NCBI GenBank assembly: GCA_002456995.1 | Contig: NTKC01000001.1 | Location: 62,001 to 126,000 of the forward strand | Reading direction: 5' to 3' | DNA: 64,000 nt | Origin: Candidatus Thioglobus sp. MED-G25 | GTDB lineage: Bacteria > Pseudomonadota > Gammaproteobacteria > Arenicellales > UBA868 | Shown: positions 1 through 8,421 of the stretch, one piece after another | Numbering within the stretch: the first letter of the stretch is position 1 | Layout: every line of letters starts with the position of its first letter | The notes under the pieces: model-generated | What the model saw: only the letters and a program-made list of their open reading frames with translations | Databases searched by the model: none | Told to the model about the DNA's origin: nothing | Made by a program: the position numbers and the translations under genes

Positions 1-489
1 GGTCTGCAAGAGTTTGACTGTGCTAGAAAACGAGGCGAACGTCTGGGGCAGCTTACACACATAAAGTGTCCCCGTGGTTTCCCAGTCGCAAGCCAGTCCG
101 TATTCATTTATTAATTCGTCATAGAGTCGTCTAGATTGTTGTAACAGACTAAGTGCTGCGTGACCTGTCTTTATCATCTGATCTTCACGACAATTTCCGG
201 CAAATCTGAATAGCCAGCGCCATAGATCGAAATCTACGCGGGGCGCTATAAAAAAAGGTGAACGTCGCCGAAAAAACGAACCCAACGTCTGACCAATCAC
301 GCCAGGTTCTGCTAGGGGTAAAAGGTGGCTCGGACAGATCACGCCACAGTTGCCGTGCGATGCCTCACCACCGACTCGACCCCGGTCTATCAGTGAGACT
401 GAATAACCCCCTGCCTCGAGGTAATGGGCACAGGCTGTGCCAATAACGCCTCCGCCTATCACCAGAACGTGTTTTGTGTGATGGCTCAA
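1..489 (-). CDS. FAD-dependent D-amino-acid dehydrogenase (DadA family), 3' end beyond the window
   Basis: The frame is open from position 489 to the window edge and gives 163 residues. Residues 8-17 read VLVIGGGVIG, an N-terminal FAD-binding dinucleotide fold. An SHGNCGVICPSHLLPLAEPG stretch follows, typical of DadA-type deaminating oxidoreductases. The start chosen is TTG at 489, whose TTGA overlaps the stop of the upstream epimerase gene, so the two genes are probably translationally coupled. In hydroxyproline degradation such enzymes oxidise cis-4-hydroxy-D-proline, the product of the neighbouring epimerase, and pass electrons to the respiratory chain. The substrate is inferred from the neighbour. 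The catalytic C-terminal half is outside the window, so an ordinary D-amino-acid dehydrogenase remains possible. Confidence 0.82.
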   Translation of the reverse strand, partial: MSHHTKHVLVIGGGVIGTACAHYLEAGGYSVSLIDRGRVGGEASHGNCGVICPSHLLPLAEPGVIGQTLGSFFRRRSPFFIAPRVDFDLWRWLFRFAGNCREDQMIKTGHAALSLLQQSRRLYDELINEYGLACDWETTGTLYVCKLPQTFASFSSTVKLLQT

Positions 490-1427
490 CTGGTTATACC
501 CATACAGAAAGGATCCTCTGGATCTAGAATCAAAGTAGATTCGGCATTGATATGTGCACTGCCTGTAATCTTAGGTATTACCCGGTCTTGGTGCCACTTC
601 CCCTCGGCTTCGAAGACACTGCCGACGATACTTTGTTGGCGCCAGGTCGTTCCTGGTGCGAGTTTGCCATCGGCCATCAAGCAGGCCAGTTTGGCGCTGG
701 TGCCCGTACCACAAGGGGATCGGTCGTAGGCACCACCCGGGCAGAGTACAAAATTGCGACTGTCCGCTGGATCATCTGCCGGACCAAACAGTTCGATATG
801 GTCGATCTCTCCGCCATCGTCTCCAGTAATTCCATCGCGAATTAGCGCCGCGCGAATCCGGTTGGCGATTTCACTGAGGCGCGGGATATGGTCAACCGTG
901 ACATGTTGCTGTGGGTCTTGCGCGAGAAAGAACCAGTTCCCACCCCAGGCAATGTCACCATAAATGGTGTCGCCACCATCAAGCTTAAGTTTGACGCACT
1001 GTCTGTAACGATAGCTTGGAACGTTTGTGACAGTGACTCGGTTGTTTTCCTGCAGGCAGATGCTGACATCGCCTACCGATGTTTCAATCAGATGGTTACC
1101 GGGAGCGATTCGGCCCAGGTGATGTAACGTGACTGCCAGACCAATGGTGCCGTGACCGCACATGTTGAGCACACCTACATTGTTAAAAAAGACGATTCCG
1201 GCGGTTGTCTCCGTTCTGGTTGGTTCACACAGAATGCCGCCAACCCAAACGTCGCTGCCTCGGGGTTCGTTGACAATGGCAGATCGAAATTGGTCATACT
1301 CATTTTGGAATATTTTCCGCCGACTGGCCATGTCACCTTTACCGAGATCCGGCCCTCCGGAGATCACAATCCTTGTAGGCTCACCACCTGTGTGGGAGTC
1401 AATTACGTTTACGCGTTGTAATTTCAT
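486..1427 (-). CDS. 4-hydroxyproline 2-epimerase (proline racemase family)
   Basis: A member of the proline racemase family of about 313 residues. It has both catalytic cysteines: one in NMCGHGTIG (about residue 90) and one in DRSPCGTGTS (about residue 239), preceded by the family's Asp. Two cysteines mean a racemase or epimerase; the related trans-3-hydroxyproline dehydratases have Thr at the second site. The N-terminus (DSHTGGEPTR) is standard. I place the start at the ATG at 1427, nine bases after an AGGTG ribosome site; an in-frame GTG at 1439 would add four residues. The gene overlaps a FAD D-amino-acid dehydrogenase, which supports trans-4-hydroxy-L-proline to cis-4-hydroxy-D-proline epimerisation over proline racemisation. 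Confidence 0.87.
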   Translation of the reverse strand: MKLQRVNVIDSHTGGEPTRIVISGGPDLGKGDMASRRKIFQNEYDQFRSAIVNEPRGSDVWVGGILCEPTRTETTAGIVFFNNVGVLNMCGHGTIGLAVTLHHLGRIAPGNHLIETSVGDVSICLQENNRVTVTNVPSYRYRQCVKLKLDGGDTIYGDIAWGGNWFFLAQDPQQHVTVDHIPRLSEIANRIRAALIRDGITGDDGGEIDHIELFGPADDPADSRNFVLCPGGAYDRSPCGTGTSAKLACLMADGKLAPGTTWRQQSIVGSVFEAEGKWHQDRVIPKITGSAHINAESTLILDPEDPFCMGITS

Positions 1428-1584
1428 CTTCAGGGTCACCTGCTACTGAGGAGTTTCCGGCATGACGCACACCGATGGTATCGAATACACTGGATGGCAG
1501 CTGAGATGAGATTATGCGGTCAGGCTACCCACAGTGTCAGTACTGTTTCGATGGTACGCACATTTAGGATGATCACCCAGTGTA

Positions 1585-2430
1585 ATGAAAGATTTGTTTG
1601 ACCTCGGAGCAAAAAAACGCCAGTTCGGTGTGGTGGGACACCCGGTAGAACACAGTAAATCTCCACAGATCCACCGACTTTTTGCGCAGCAGTGTGGACT
1701 CGAACTCGAATACATGGCGATTCAGCTTGATCGGGGAGGTTTCGTTCAGGGAGTACACAACCTGCAGGCAGGCGGTGTGTGCGGTCTCAACGTGACCCTT
1801 CCGTTCAAGGAAGAAGCAAGCCAGTTGTGTGATCATGTGAGTGATCGCGCTGAGATCGCTGCAGCGGTAAATACGCTTTGCTTTAGAGAAGAGGGTGATA
1901 TTTATGGCGATAACACCGATGGTATCGGCCTAGTAATAGATGTCGAGGAAAACCTGGGACTGAGATTGCGCGGTCGAAGACTACTGCTTCTGGGTGCCGG
2001 TGGAGCAGCACGGGGTGTGCTTCAGCCTCTGCTGGAGGCCGGTCCTAAGCAACTAGTGATCGCAAATCGTACCGCGGAGAAAGCCCGCCAACTGGCGGTT
2101 GCGTTTGCAGGTTACGGCCCGGTCGAGGCAGTGGGGCTGGATCACCTTTCAGGTTGTCATTTTGACCTGGTGGTCAATGCCACTTCTGCGAGTCTTTCCG
2201 GCGAGACGCCGCCGCTGCCTGACGCGCTGTTTGCAGCTAATGCTCTGGCCTACGACATGATGTACGGTGATGAACCCACGGTATTTATGCAGTGGGCCAA
2301 GGATCACGGAGCGGAGCAAGTCAGCGATGGTTTGGGTATGCTGGTGGAACAGGCAGCAGCGTCGTTTTATCTCTGGAACGAAATCAAGCCCCAGACGGTA
2401 GAAGTCATCCGCTTGGTGCGACAGATGTAA
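1585..2430 (+). CDS. aroE: Shikimate dehydrogenase (NADP)
   Basis: Reduces 3-dehydroshikimate to shikimate with NADPH, the fourth common step of chorismate synthesis, in the cytosol. The substrate-binding part has VEHSKSPQIH (residues 21-30), the catalytic lysine K75 in NVTLPFKEEA and the aspartate D112 in GDNTDGIG. The nucleotide-binding loop GAGGAAR is at residues 137-143. At 281 residues it matches the usual AroE length. It stands alone on the plus strand, divergent from the hydroxyproline genes and convergent with hemH. In many gammaproteobacteria aroE sits beside hemF and tsaC; here those two are about 5 kb away on the other strand, so that cluster is partly broken. aroQ of the same pathway is at 16.4 kb. 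Confidence 0.95.
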   Translation: MKDLFDLGAKKRQFGVVGHPVEHSKSPQIHRLFAQQCGLELEYMAIQLDRGGFVQGVHNLQAGGVCGLNVTLPFKEEASQLCDHVSDRAEIAAAVNTLCFREEGDIYGDNTDGIGLVIDVEENLGLRLRGRRLLLLGAGGAARGVLQPLLEAGPKQLVIANRTAEKARQLAVAFAGYGPVEAVGLDHLSGCHFDLVVNATSASLSGETPPLPDALFAANALAYDMMYGDEPTVFMQWAKDHGAEQVSDGLGMLVEQAAASFYLWNEIKPQTVEVIRLVRQM

Positions 2431-2504
2431 CGGCCACATTATTCAATGCCTAGTTAGAGTCTTTTCAATGAGCAGGTCCAGAAGGCGGTTTTATATAGGA
2501 AGGC

Positions 2505-3524
2505 TCAGGGAGCAAAGCCAGCCAACGCCTGTTCCACGATCGATCCTAGCGCCAGGACATGGTCTTGACGATCGTTAAGACAGGGAATGTAATGGAATTG
2601 TTCGCCACCTGAGCGCAGGAATATCTCCCGGTTCTGGATTTCGATTTCCTCGAGTGTTTCAAGACAGTCTGCAGAAAACCCCGGGCAGATCACGTCGACA
2701 CTACGAACACCTTGGTTGGCGAGCTGTACCAGAATTTTATCGGTGTACGGTTGAAGCCAGACTGCACGACCGAAACGAGACTGAAAGGTTACCTGCCAGT
2801 CGTCTTGCGACAGCTTGAGTTTTTCAGCAAGCGCTGTGGCGGTAGCAAAGCACTGTTCGGCATAGGGGTCGCCGGCCTGCCGGTAGCGCTCTGGTGTGCC
2901 GTGAAAAGAAATCAGTAACTGCTCAGCCCTACCCTGCTTCGTCCAGTGCTCAGAAATCGACGCCGCCAGCGCATTGAGGTAACCCTCATTGAGGTGATAG
3001 TCACGAACGATATGCAGCGCTGGAAGGTTTCTCCAGCTTTTTACAACGTTGGCTACTGCATCATAGATCGATGCGGTAGTGGAAGACGAATACTGTGGAT
3101 AAAGTGGCAGAATTAGGATCTGTTCTGTGCCCCGTTCAGCCAGATTATGCAGTGCGGAAACAATTGACGGGTTGCCATAACGCATGCCCAGCTCAAAATA
3201 CAATGGTCGCTCGATTTTTTGCTGAAGATAATCCGAGATTAGATCGGTTTGACGTCTCGCAATTGTTAGAAGAGGCGATCCCTCGGGTGACCAGATTTTT
3301 TGATAGGCGGTGGCACTGCGTTTTGGTCTAAACCGGAGAATAATGCCGTGAAGTATTGGACACCAGATCATTCGATGTAGTTCTACCACACGATGATCAT
3401 GTAGAAATTGAGCTAAAAATTTACGTACGGCGGGTGAATCTGGAGCGTCAGGTGTTCCCAGGTTAGCAAGAATGATGCCTATGCTGCGGTTGCGATCAGA
3501 GTCAATCCCAGTTTGGTAGCGCAT
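2505..3524 (-). CDS. hemH: Ferrochelatase
   Basis: Inserts Fe(II) into protoporphyrin IX, the last step of haem b synthesis, at the cytosolic membrane face. The 339-residue protein begins with the family's ILANLGTPDAP block. It has the active-site histidine H208 in LLISFHGTPERY and the acidic site around E289 in CPGFSADCLETLEEI. There is no C-terminal cysteine cluster, so it is the cluster-free bacterial type. hemF (6.4 kb) and hemB (36 kb) of the same pathway are also in the window but not in one operon. It is convergent with aroE, with 74 bases between them and no clear terminator. Confidence 0.95.
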   Translation of the reverse strand: MRYQTGIDSDRNRSIGIILANLGTPDAPDSPAVRKFLAQFLHDHRVVELHRMIWCPILHGIILRFRPKRSATAYQKIWSPEGSPLLTIARRQTDLISDYLQQKIERPLYFELGMRYGNPSIVSALHNLAERGTEQILILPLYPQYSSSTTASIYDAVANVVKSWRNLPALHIVRDYHLNEGYLNALAASISEHWTKQGRAEQLLISFHGTPERYRQAGDPYAEQCFATATALAEKLKLSQDDWQVTFQSRFGRAVWLQPYTDKILVQLANQGVRSVDVICPGFSADCLETLEEIEIQNREIFLRSGGEQFHYIPCLNDRQDHVLALGSIVEQALAGFAP

Positions 3525-3870
3525 CGGGTCAAACTCCTAGAATTGATTAGCGTTACTTGTCCGGTTGACATCGAAGCGACTCACGCTGCAATAGTCTAAA
3601 TCGCACGCTGATAGTTGTATGTTACCCAAGACTCGTTTGCAGTGTGTGTCATCATATTGCAATGAGTATCGCCTCCCTGCTGTGAAAATTGTGTTAACGA
3701 GATTTCATCTGTGATGGTTCACGGTCGAGTCAGGCTCGAATCGAGTGTGAAATCCAATGATATCGAAATCCAATAACGATCGCGCTACGTAATGATGTTA
3801 TAACAAGGGATAATGAATCTGTAGTTATTTCGGCAACTTAATTTGGAGCCTTCGGCTAGGGAGTAAGATT
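3525..3870. other. Intergenic region between hemH and a membrane-protein gene
   Basis: These 346 bases between divergent genes hold no convincing reading frame. The direct repeat GAAATCCAAT occurs at 3749-3758 and again at 3765-3774, 16 bases apart, which could be paired sites for a regulator. A small hairpin AGCC-TTC-GGCT lies just before the GGGAG ribosome site of the next gene. I could not pick a convincing promoter for either gene. Confidence 0.4.
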
Positions 3871-4365
3871 ATGCACTGGTTCGTGCTGGGAATTATCGGG
3901 CTTACGCTTGTCGTCTCAGCAAGTCGTTATCCTCGACTGGCGTTTACTTTGCTGGTTGTACTTCTCGCAGTCGCAGTCATTATCTACCAGTTGAATTTAA
4001 AAAATGACGAACGTTCCGACTCGCTGATTTCGGATTCAGAGGTCGAACTATCCCAAGTGATCATGACTCCAGGTTACGCGGGTAGTTACGACATGAAAGG
4101 CATTCTACGCAATGACTCGCTAGTTTCTTCTATAGTCGAGGTTGTAGTACAAATTGAGATGCTGGATTGCCCAACTCAGGGTAAAACAGATCGGGGCAAC
4201 TGTAACGGATTGGGGTGGGTGACGGCCAGGATCACTAAGAATGTACCACCCGGACAGAAACAGGAGTTTAATACCAACCTGTCATTTCCTCCATCCGAAG
4301 ATTCGGGCTATATCACCTGGGATTACCAGATCTCGCAGGTCATCGGGCGACCACACCGGCGTTAA
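3871..4365 (+). CDS. Small membrane-anchored protein of unknown function
   Basis: I do not recognise this 164-residue protein as a named family. Two hydrophobic segments (about residues 3-16 and 24-42) form a hairpin at the N-terminus. The remaining 120 residues are soluble and rich in beta-type sequence, with two cysteines (LDCPTQ and GNCNGLGW) that could form a disulphide if the domain is periplasmic. The pattern (GILRNDS ... VEVVVQIEMLDC) recalls FxLYD-type domains that sit outside the membrane; this is a resemblance only. A GGGAG ribosome site lies eight bases before the ATG. It is a single-gene unit, ending before a strong hairpin at 4427. Confidence 0.6.
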   Translation: MHWFVLGIIGLTLVVSASRYPRLAFTLLVVLLAVAVIIYQLNLKNDERSDSLISDSEVELSQVIMTPGYAGSYDMKGILRNDSLVSSIVEVVVQIEMLDCPTQGKTDRGNCNGLGWVTARITKNVPPGQKQEFNTNLSFPPSEDSGYITWDYQISQVIGRPHRR

Positions 4366-4426
4366 TCGCTCCATAGATTCCGGTCGTTTTCTAGCCAGCA
4401 GGCGAGAAAACTACCCCAAAAACACA

Positions 4427-4458
4427 AAAGAGGCGACGGCCGGAGCCATCGCCTCTTT
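4427..4458. terminator. Bidirectional rho-independent terminator
   Basis: A 14-bp stem (AAAGAGGCGACGGC against GCCATCGCCTCTTT, one mismatch) closes a 4-base loop. The outer pairs are A:T, so each strand ends in a short T run after the GC core. It lies between two convergent genes, the membrane protein (plus) and the lysine-rich peptide (minus), and can serve both. Confidence 0.75.
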
Positions 4459-4509
4459 CGAGATAGGAACGTCTGCCTAACGGTTGATTAACGTCACTGT
4501 TACGCGTTC

Positions 4510-4659
4510 TTAGCGCCTTTTCTTAGCTGCTTTTTTCTTAGTTGCTTTTTTCTTAGTTGCTTTTTTCTTAGTTGCTTTTTTCTTGGATGCTGCTTTTTTC
4601 TTAGTTGCTTTTTTCTTGGATGCTGCTCGTTTCTTCGTGGCTTTTTTCTTTGCTGCCAT
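4510..4659 (-). CDS. Histone H1-like lysine/alanine-rich peptide (49 residues)
   Basis: A 49-residue reading frame made almost wholly of Lys, Ala and Thr/Ser with a few Arg at the ends. It starts MAAKKKATKKRAASKKK and then repeats KKKAT/KKKAAS blocks to a KKRR end. The ATG at 4659 is preceded by an AGAGGAAA ribosome site. A near-consensus promoter lies about 180 bases upstream and a terminator follows, so it looks like a real, expressed single-gene unit despite its size. The composition matches bacterial histone H1-like tails (AlgP/Hc1 type), which bind nucleic acid through charge. A chromatin or RNA-binding role is inference from composition. The C-terminal tail of Adk at 35.7 kb has a closely similar composition but a different repeat unit. 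Confidence 0.75.
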   Translation of the reverse strand: MAAKKKATKKRAASKKKATKKKAASKKKATKKKATKKKATKKKAAKKRR

Positions 4660-5077
4660 AGTTAATTTCCTCTGCTAGGGTTGATGTGAGGTGAGCTATT
4701 GACTGCCAGTTGTTAATTGGAACGATATGTTTAAATTTATAACGTTAAAGCTCTCATTTAATTTTTCGAGATAGTTTTACCGTTAAACATTTCGTTCTCA
4801 CAAACGCGGAGTAACAAAACACAGTTGCTCCTAAAGCGCGAACTATAGTCAGGCAAAAACAAATGTCAAGCGATAGCCACTTTAATTAAATGATGTGTAA
4901 TTAATGTTGAGGTATGTTTTTAGGTGAGTGAAGTAGTTTTATTTATTCTTACTGAGTAGTAATCAGCAATTGTTTTGTCAAACAACATCTCGAAAGTGTT
5001 GCACGATGGCGTTAAAAACTACCGCTAATCTAGCTAAGAAAGACCGATCAATTTGAGTCATTGGGCGTAATAATTGA
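4660..5077. other. A+T-rich leader and upstream region of the lysine-rich peptide gene
   Basis: No gene is visible in these 418 bases. The part nearest the peptide gene would be a leader of about 175 bases if the promoter at 4842-4869 is used, long for a 49-residue product. A short inverted repeat TTGTTT/AAACAA lies around 4969-4985. The waaA gene ends at 5078 with no obvious terminator. Confidence 0.5.
4842..4869 (-). promoter_or_regulatory. Sigma-70 promoter for the lysine-rich peptide gene
   Basis: Read on the minus strand, a perfect -35 TTGACA (4869-4864) is followed after 16 bases by TATAGT (4847-4842). This is the best promoter match in the region and points at the 49-residue gene. The adk gene has the same TTGACA-16-TATAGT arrangement. 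Confidence 0.65.
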
Positions 5078-6364
5078 TTAGTTGCGTTGGTTTAGATAAG
5101 GCAAAATAAGTTTTAGTGTACGGTCAGTGGCACCGGTGTTTTCAGATACCATGCGTATACCGTTTTCACCGGTTGTTGCGCGAAGATCGGCATCGCGTAA
5201 CAGAGTGCACACCTGCGCTTTAAGCGACTCAGAACCATCAATCTGAAACCCAGCCTGACGAGCGAGCGCAAGCTGGCTGATCTCAGAAAAATTGCGCATA
5301 TAAGGCCCAAATATAACGGGCACACCTACCGCGCAGGGTTCCAAAATATTATGACCACCGATTCCTTTTATACGAATCAAACTGCCTCCGACGATGGCAA
5401 TGTCGGCAGCGGCATAAAGCATTGCAAGTTCACCCATGGTATCCGCAATCTGAACAGACACAGAGTCTGGAATAGGGCCATGCTGCTGGCTGCGTCGTGC
5501 CATGTTAAATCCGGATCGAACGGTCAGTCGGGCAACTTGATCAAAACGTTCCGGATGTCGGGGTGCCAAGACCAGTAGCGTCTGTGGAAACTGTTCGGAC
5601 AGGTCCTTGAGCAGGCCTAAAAGCAGTGATTCTTCACCATCGTGAGTGCTGCCGCAAACGATCACGGAACGGTCGCGTCCCCAATTTCGCCGCACAGCTT
5701 CTGCGACCTCTCGCAGACTGAGCGGTAAGTTGGTCTCGAATTTCATGCTGCCGGTTCGGGTTACTCTATTCGGGGAGACGCCCAGATCGATCAGCCGCTG
5801 TCGGTCACTATCGGATTGGACACCGAATTCAGATACCTTGGTCAGAGCCAGCCCGATTACTGGAAAAACACGCGCATAGCCCCGGCGTGACTTTTCTGAC
5901 ATGCGGACATTCGTCATTAAGACTTTCGTTCCCATGCGATCGCACTGAGTAATTATGTTTGGCCAGATTTCCGTCTCCATCAGAATCAGAACGTCAGGTG
6001 ATGTCCTTTGTAGGAAGCGCGTTACGGCAAACGGATAATCATATGGCGCATAACAGTGGGTTACTTGTTGATCGATCGTTGAGCGTACCCTTTCCGATCC
6101 AGTAGGGGTCATCGTTGTGACCAAAATCCGGCAGTCTGGCCGAGCACTGAGAAGATTGGTAATAAGCGGAGTGGCTGCATTAACTTCCCCAACAGACACA
6201 GCATGAATCCAGACATTGAATCGGTCGGGATAATTCGGGCCGTACCCAAAACGCTCTGCCCAGCGGTCGCGGTAGGCGGAGCTGTAGAATCCTTTGACGA
6301 CCAATCGTAGCAGTACGATAGGTAACAGCAACCAAAGCAGCAGGGTATAGAGACGTCTAGCCAA
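5078..6364 (-). CDS. waaA: 3-deoxy-D-manno-octulosonic acid (Kdo) transferase
   Basis: Transfers Kdo from CMP-Kdo to lipid IVA on the cytosolic side of the inner membrane, the step that starts the LPS inner core. The 428-residue protein has an N-terminal membrane anchor (residues 5-24), the catalytic base E60 in HAVSVGEVNAATP, and the ETEIWPN motif that closes the N-terminal GT domain. The C-terminal half carries the CMP-Kdo-binding GT-B fold (GGSLIRIKGIGGHNILEP). It lies 25 bases downstream of hemF on the same strand, at the end of a long run of minus-strand genes. Confidence 0.95.
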   Translation of the reverse strand: MARRLYTLLLWLLLPIVLLRLVVKGFYSSAYRDRWAERFGYGPNYPDRFNVWIHAVSVGEVNAATPLITNLLSARPDCRILVTTMTPTGSERVRSTIDQQVTHCYAPYDYPFAVTRFLQRTSPDVLILMETEIWPNIITQCDRMGTKVLMTNVRMSEKSRRGYARVFPVIGLALTKVSEFGVQSDSDRQRLIDLGVSPNRVTRTGSMKFETNLPLSLREVAEAVRRNWGRDRSVIVCGSTHDGEESLLLGLLKDLSEQFPQTLLVLAPRHPERFDQVARLTVRSGFNMARRSQQHGPIPDSVSVQIADTMGELAMLYAAADIAIVGGSLIRIKGIGGHNILEPCAVGVPVIFGPYMRNFSEISQLALARQAGFQIDGSESLKAQVCTLLRDADLRATTGENGIRMVSENTGATDRTLKLILPYLNQRN

Positions 6365-6388
6365 TGGGTTTAGTTGTTCTCGATCAGT

Positions 6389-7309
6389 TCATGAATCATC
6401 TTCGAGCCAGTCTCTGGGTCGAAGGAATTGAAGGTAAAGTGCTTCTTCAGAAGAACCTGGGGTAGGTTTCCAGTTGTATCGCCACGACACTTCGGGCGGC
6501 AGCGACATCAAAATTGATTCCGTACGACCACCACTTTGTAGACCAAATAATGTGCCGCGATCATAAACTAGATTGAATTCCACGTATCGACCTCGCCGAT
6601 AGCGCTGAAACTCGAGTTCATTCGTGCCGTAGGGGGTTGCACACCGCCGCTCTACAATTGGGAGGTAAGCCGGCAGAAAATGTTCACCGATACTACGGGT
6701 CACTCCAAAGGAATTTTCAAAGCCACCTTCATTGAAGTCGTCAAAAAACAATCCACCAATGCCGCGCTGTTCTCCGCGGTGTTTCAGAACAAAGTATTCG
6801 TCACACCACTTTTTCATGCGAGGATAAAGGTCCTCACCAAAAGGTCTTAAGGCCTCCCATGCAGTGCGATGCCAGTGAATAGCATCTTCCTCAAATCCGT
6901 AGTAAGGGGTGAGGTCGAAACCACCACCAAACCACCAGACCCCATCTTTCTCACCGGTTGATGCTGTGAAAAAACGAACATTCATATGGGCTGTTGGTAC
7001 ATAGGGATTGAGTGGATGAATCACCAGGGAGACGCCCATGGCTTCATATTTGCAACCAGCCAGGGTGGGTCTATGGACTGTTGCGGCCGTTGGCAGTCGG
7101 TCTCCCCTAACATGGGAGAAGTTAACACCTACCTGCTCAAAAAGCGCTCCCTGGCGCAGAATTCGGGTGCGTCCGCCACCCCCTTTGTGGTGTGTCCAGG
7201 TGTCTTCTGTGAATAACGCCTTGCCGTCGGTGTGTTCTAGTGCCGAGCAGATCTGATCCTGCAGAGTTCTGAAAAATTCTCGAACTTCCTCACTAGTAGA
7301 AGTAGTCAT
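6389..7309 (-). CDS. hemF: Aerobic coproporphyrinogen-III oxidase
   Basis: Converts coproporphyrinogen III to protoporphyrinogen IX using O2, in the cytosol. The 306-residue length and the conserved blocks fit the family: GGGGRTRIL near residue 45, the catalytic histidine H108 in [22 protein letters not shown], and [16 protein letters not shown]. Presence of this oxygen-dependent enzyme suggests a lifestyle with oxygen. It sits between tsaC and waaA on the minus strand, 29 bases from the tsaC stop, probably in the same transcript. Confidence 0.96.
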   Translation of the reverse strand: MTTSTSEEVREFFRTLQDQICSALEHTDGKALFTEDTWTHHKGGGGRTRILRQGALFEQVGVNFSHVRGDRLPTAATVHRPTLAGCKYEAMGVSLVIHPLNPYVPTAHMNVRFFTASTGEKDGVWWFGGGFDLTPYYGFEEDAIHWHRTAWEALRPFGEDLYPRMKKWCDEYFVLKHRGEQRGIGGLFFDDFNEGGFENSFGVTRSIGEHFLPAYLPIVERRCATPYGTNELEFQRYRRGRYVEFNLVYDRGTLFGLQSGGRTESILMSLPPEVSWRYNWKPTPGSSEEALYLQFLRPRDWLEDDS

Positions 7310-7338
7310 AGTGGGGGTTTAGATCAAAGCCGTCTGTT

Positions 7339-7902
7339 TCAGTTTCCACCGCGGACAAGCTGGCCAGTACGGGCATCGCGGATCTCGCTCGGTGAATTTG
7401 CCCGACCTACTGGGCCATCAATTATCCAATCTATGTCATCACCAAATTCAAACCGGACTTGTCTGGCGGTACGTAGTGGAGGCTGATTCTTTCTATTTGC
7501 GCTGGTGGATACGATCGCAGACCGACTTTGTCGACACAGTACCATTGCCAGTGGGTGGTCAGTGAGTCGTACCGCGAGGGTATCGTATTGACCGCGCAGC
7601 CAACGGGGGGTAGCGGTTAAAGCCGGCAGTAACCAGGTGTGTGGTCCAGGCCAGCTGGCGAGCGGTGCTGTGAGTGAACTGCTGTCGGAACAATCAATAA
7701 GCCGTCCCAGCCGGCGAACATCGTCTGCGATCACGATCAGCCCTTTGGTCCAACTCCGGTGCTTTAGTGTCAGTATCCGCCGGACGGCGGTTTCGTTGAG
7801 CGGGTCGCAGCCCAACCCAAAGCAGAATTCGGTCGGGTAAGCAATTATCCCGCCTGCCGCACAAACTTCGACTGCTTTTTCAATCTGGCGCCGAAAGGAC
7901 AT
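7339..7902 (-). CDS. tsaC: L-threonylcarbamoyladenylate synthase (TsaC/YrdC family)
   Basis: Makes threonylcarbamoyl-AMP from Thr, bicarbonate and ATP for t6A37 of tRNAs reading ANN codons. The Sua5/YrdC fold is visible: IIAYPTEFCFGLGCDP near the N-terminus, LKHRSWTKGLIVIA, and VSTSANRKNQPP near the end. I start at the ATG at 7902 (187 residues, the usual TsaC length). A longer upstream frame would run through the purE gene and add 73 residues unlike the family. The chosen start lies 23 bases inside the 3' end of purE, so translation may be coupled. Confidence 0.9.
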   Translation of the reverse strand: MSFRRQIEKAVEVCAAGGIIAYPTEFCFGLGCDPLNETAVRRILTLKHRSWTKGLIVIADDVRRLGRLIDCSDSSSLTAPLASWPGPHTWLLPALTATPRWLRGQYDTLAVRLTDHPLAMVLCRQSRSAIVSTSANRKNQPPLRTARQVRFEFGDDIDWIIDGPVGRANSPSEIRDARTGQLVRGGN

Positions 7903-8410
7903 TTTGTTTATCCAGGTTTGTTTGCAACTTGTGATCTTTATCTCGAACGAGTTGGGCGTTTGCTTCCCTCTCGGCTCTAAGTCTTTCCGCCAGTTCGGCG
8001 TCACTGATTGCAAGTATTTGTGCGGACAGATAAGCGGCATTTTTTGCCCCTGCTTTGCCGATGGCGACACAGGCGACCGGTATTCCCCCAGGCATCTGGA
8101 CAGTGGACAGCAGTGCATCATGCCCGTTGAGTGGTCCAGCGTCCATGGGGATTCCGATGACAGGTTTTAGTGTATGGGCAGCAACTGTTCCAGCTAGGTG
8201 TGCTGCCAGACCCGCCGCTGCAACAAATACGGTACAGCCTCTTTCCTCAGCGTCACGCACATAACGACGGGTGTCATCGGGCGTACGGTGGGCAGAAGTA
8301 ATCTTTACTTCAAAAGGTATTGCCAGGGCGCTCAAGGTATCAAGAGTAGATTGTACGGTTGAGAGGTCGGAATCGGATCCCATCAAGACCGAGACAAATT
8401 TTTTGCTCAT
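7880..8410 (-). CDS. purE: N5-carboxyaminoimidazole ribonucleotide mutase
   Basis: Catalyses N5-CAIR to CAIR in de novo purine synthesis. The 176-residue protein starts with VLMGSDSDL and has the catalytic histidine in [10 protein letters not shown] and the loop [27 protein letters not shown] of class I PurE. The class I form normally works with PurK, but no purK lies beside it; the next gene is tsaC. The C-terminus is longer than the core by about 15 polar residues and overlaps the tsaC start. It is the last purine gene of the purH-purD-purE run, 11 bases after purD. Confidence 0.94.
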   Translation of the reverse strand: MSKKFVSVLMGSDSDLSTVQSTLDTLSALAIPFEVKITSAHRTPDDTRRYVRDAEERGCTVFVAAAGLAAHLAGTVAAHTLKPVIGIPMDAGPLNGHDALLSTVQMPGGIPVACVAIGKAGAKNAAYLSAQILAISDAELAERLRAEREANAQLVRDKDHKLQTNLDKQNVLSAPD

Positions 8411-8421
8411 ATCAATTCTCC

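Noticed and set aside
4241..4480. A 79-codon plus-strand frame overlapping the membrane-protein gene
   Set aside because: It overlaps a better frame and runs through the terminator hairpin.
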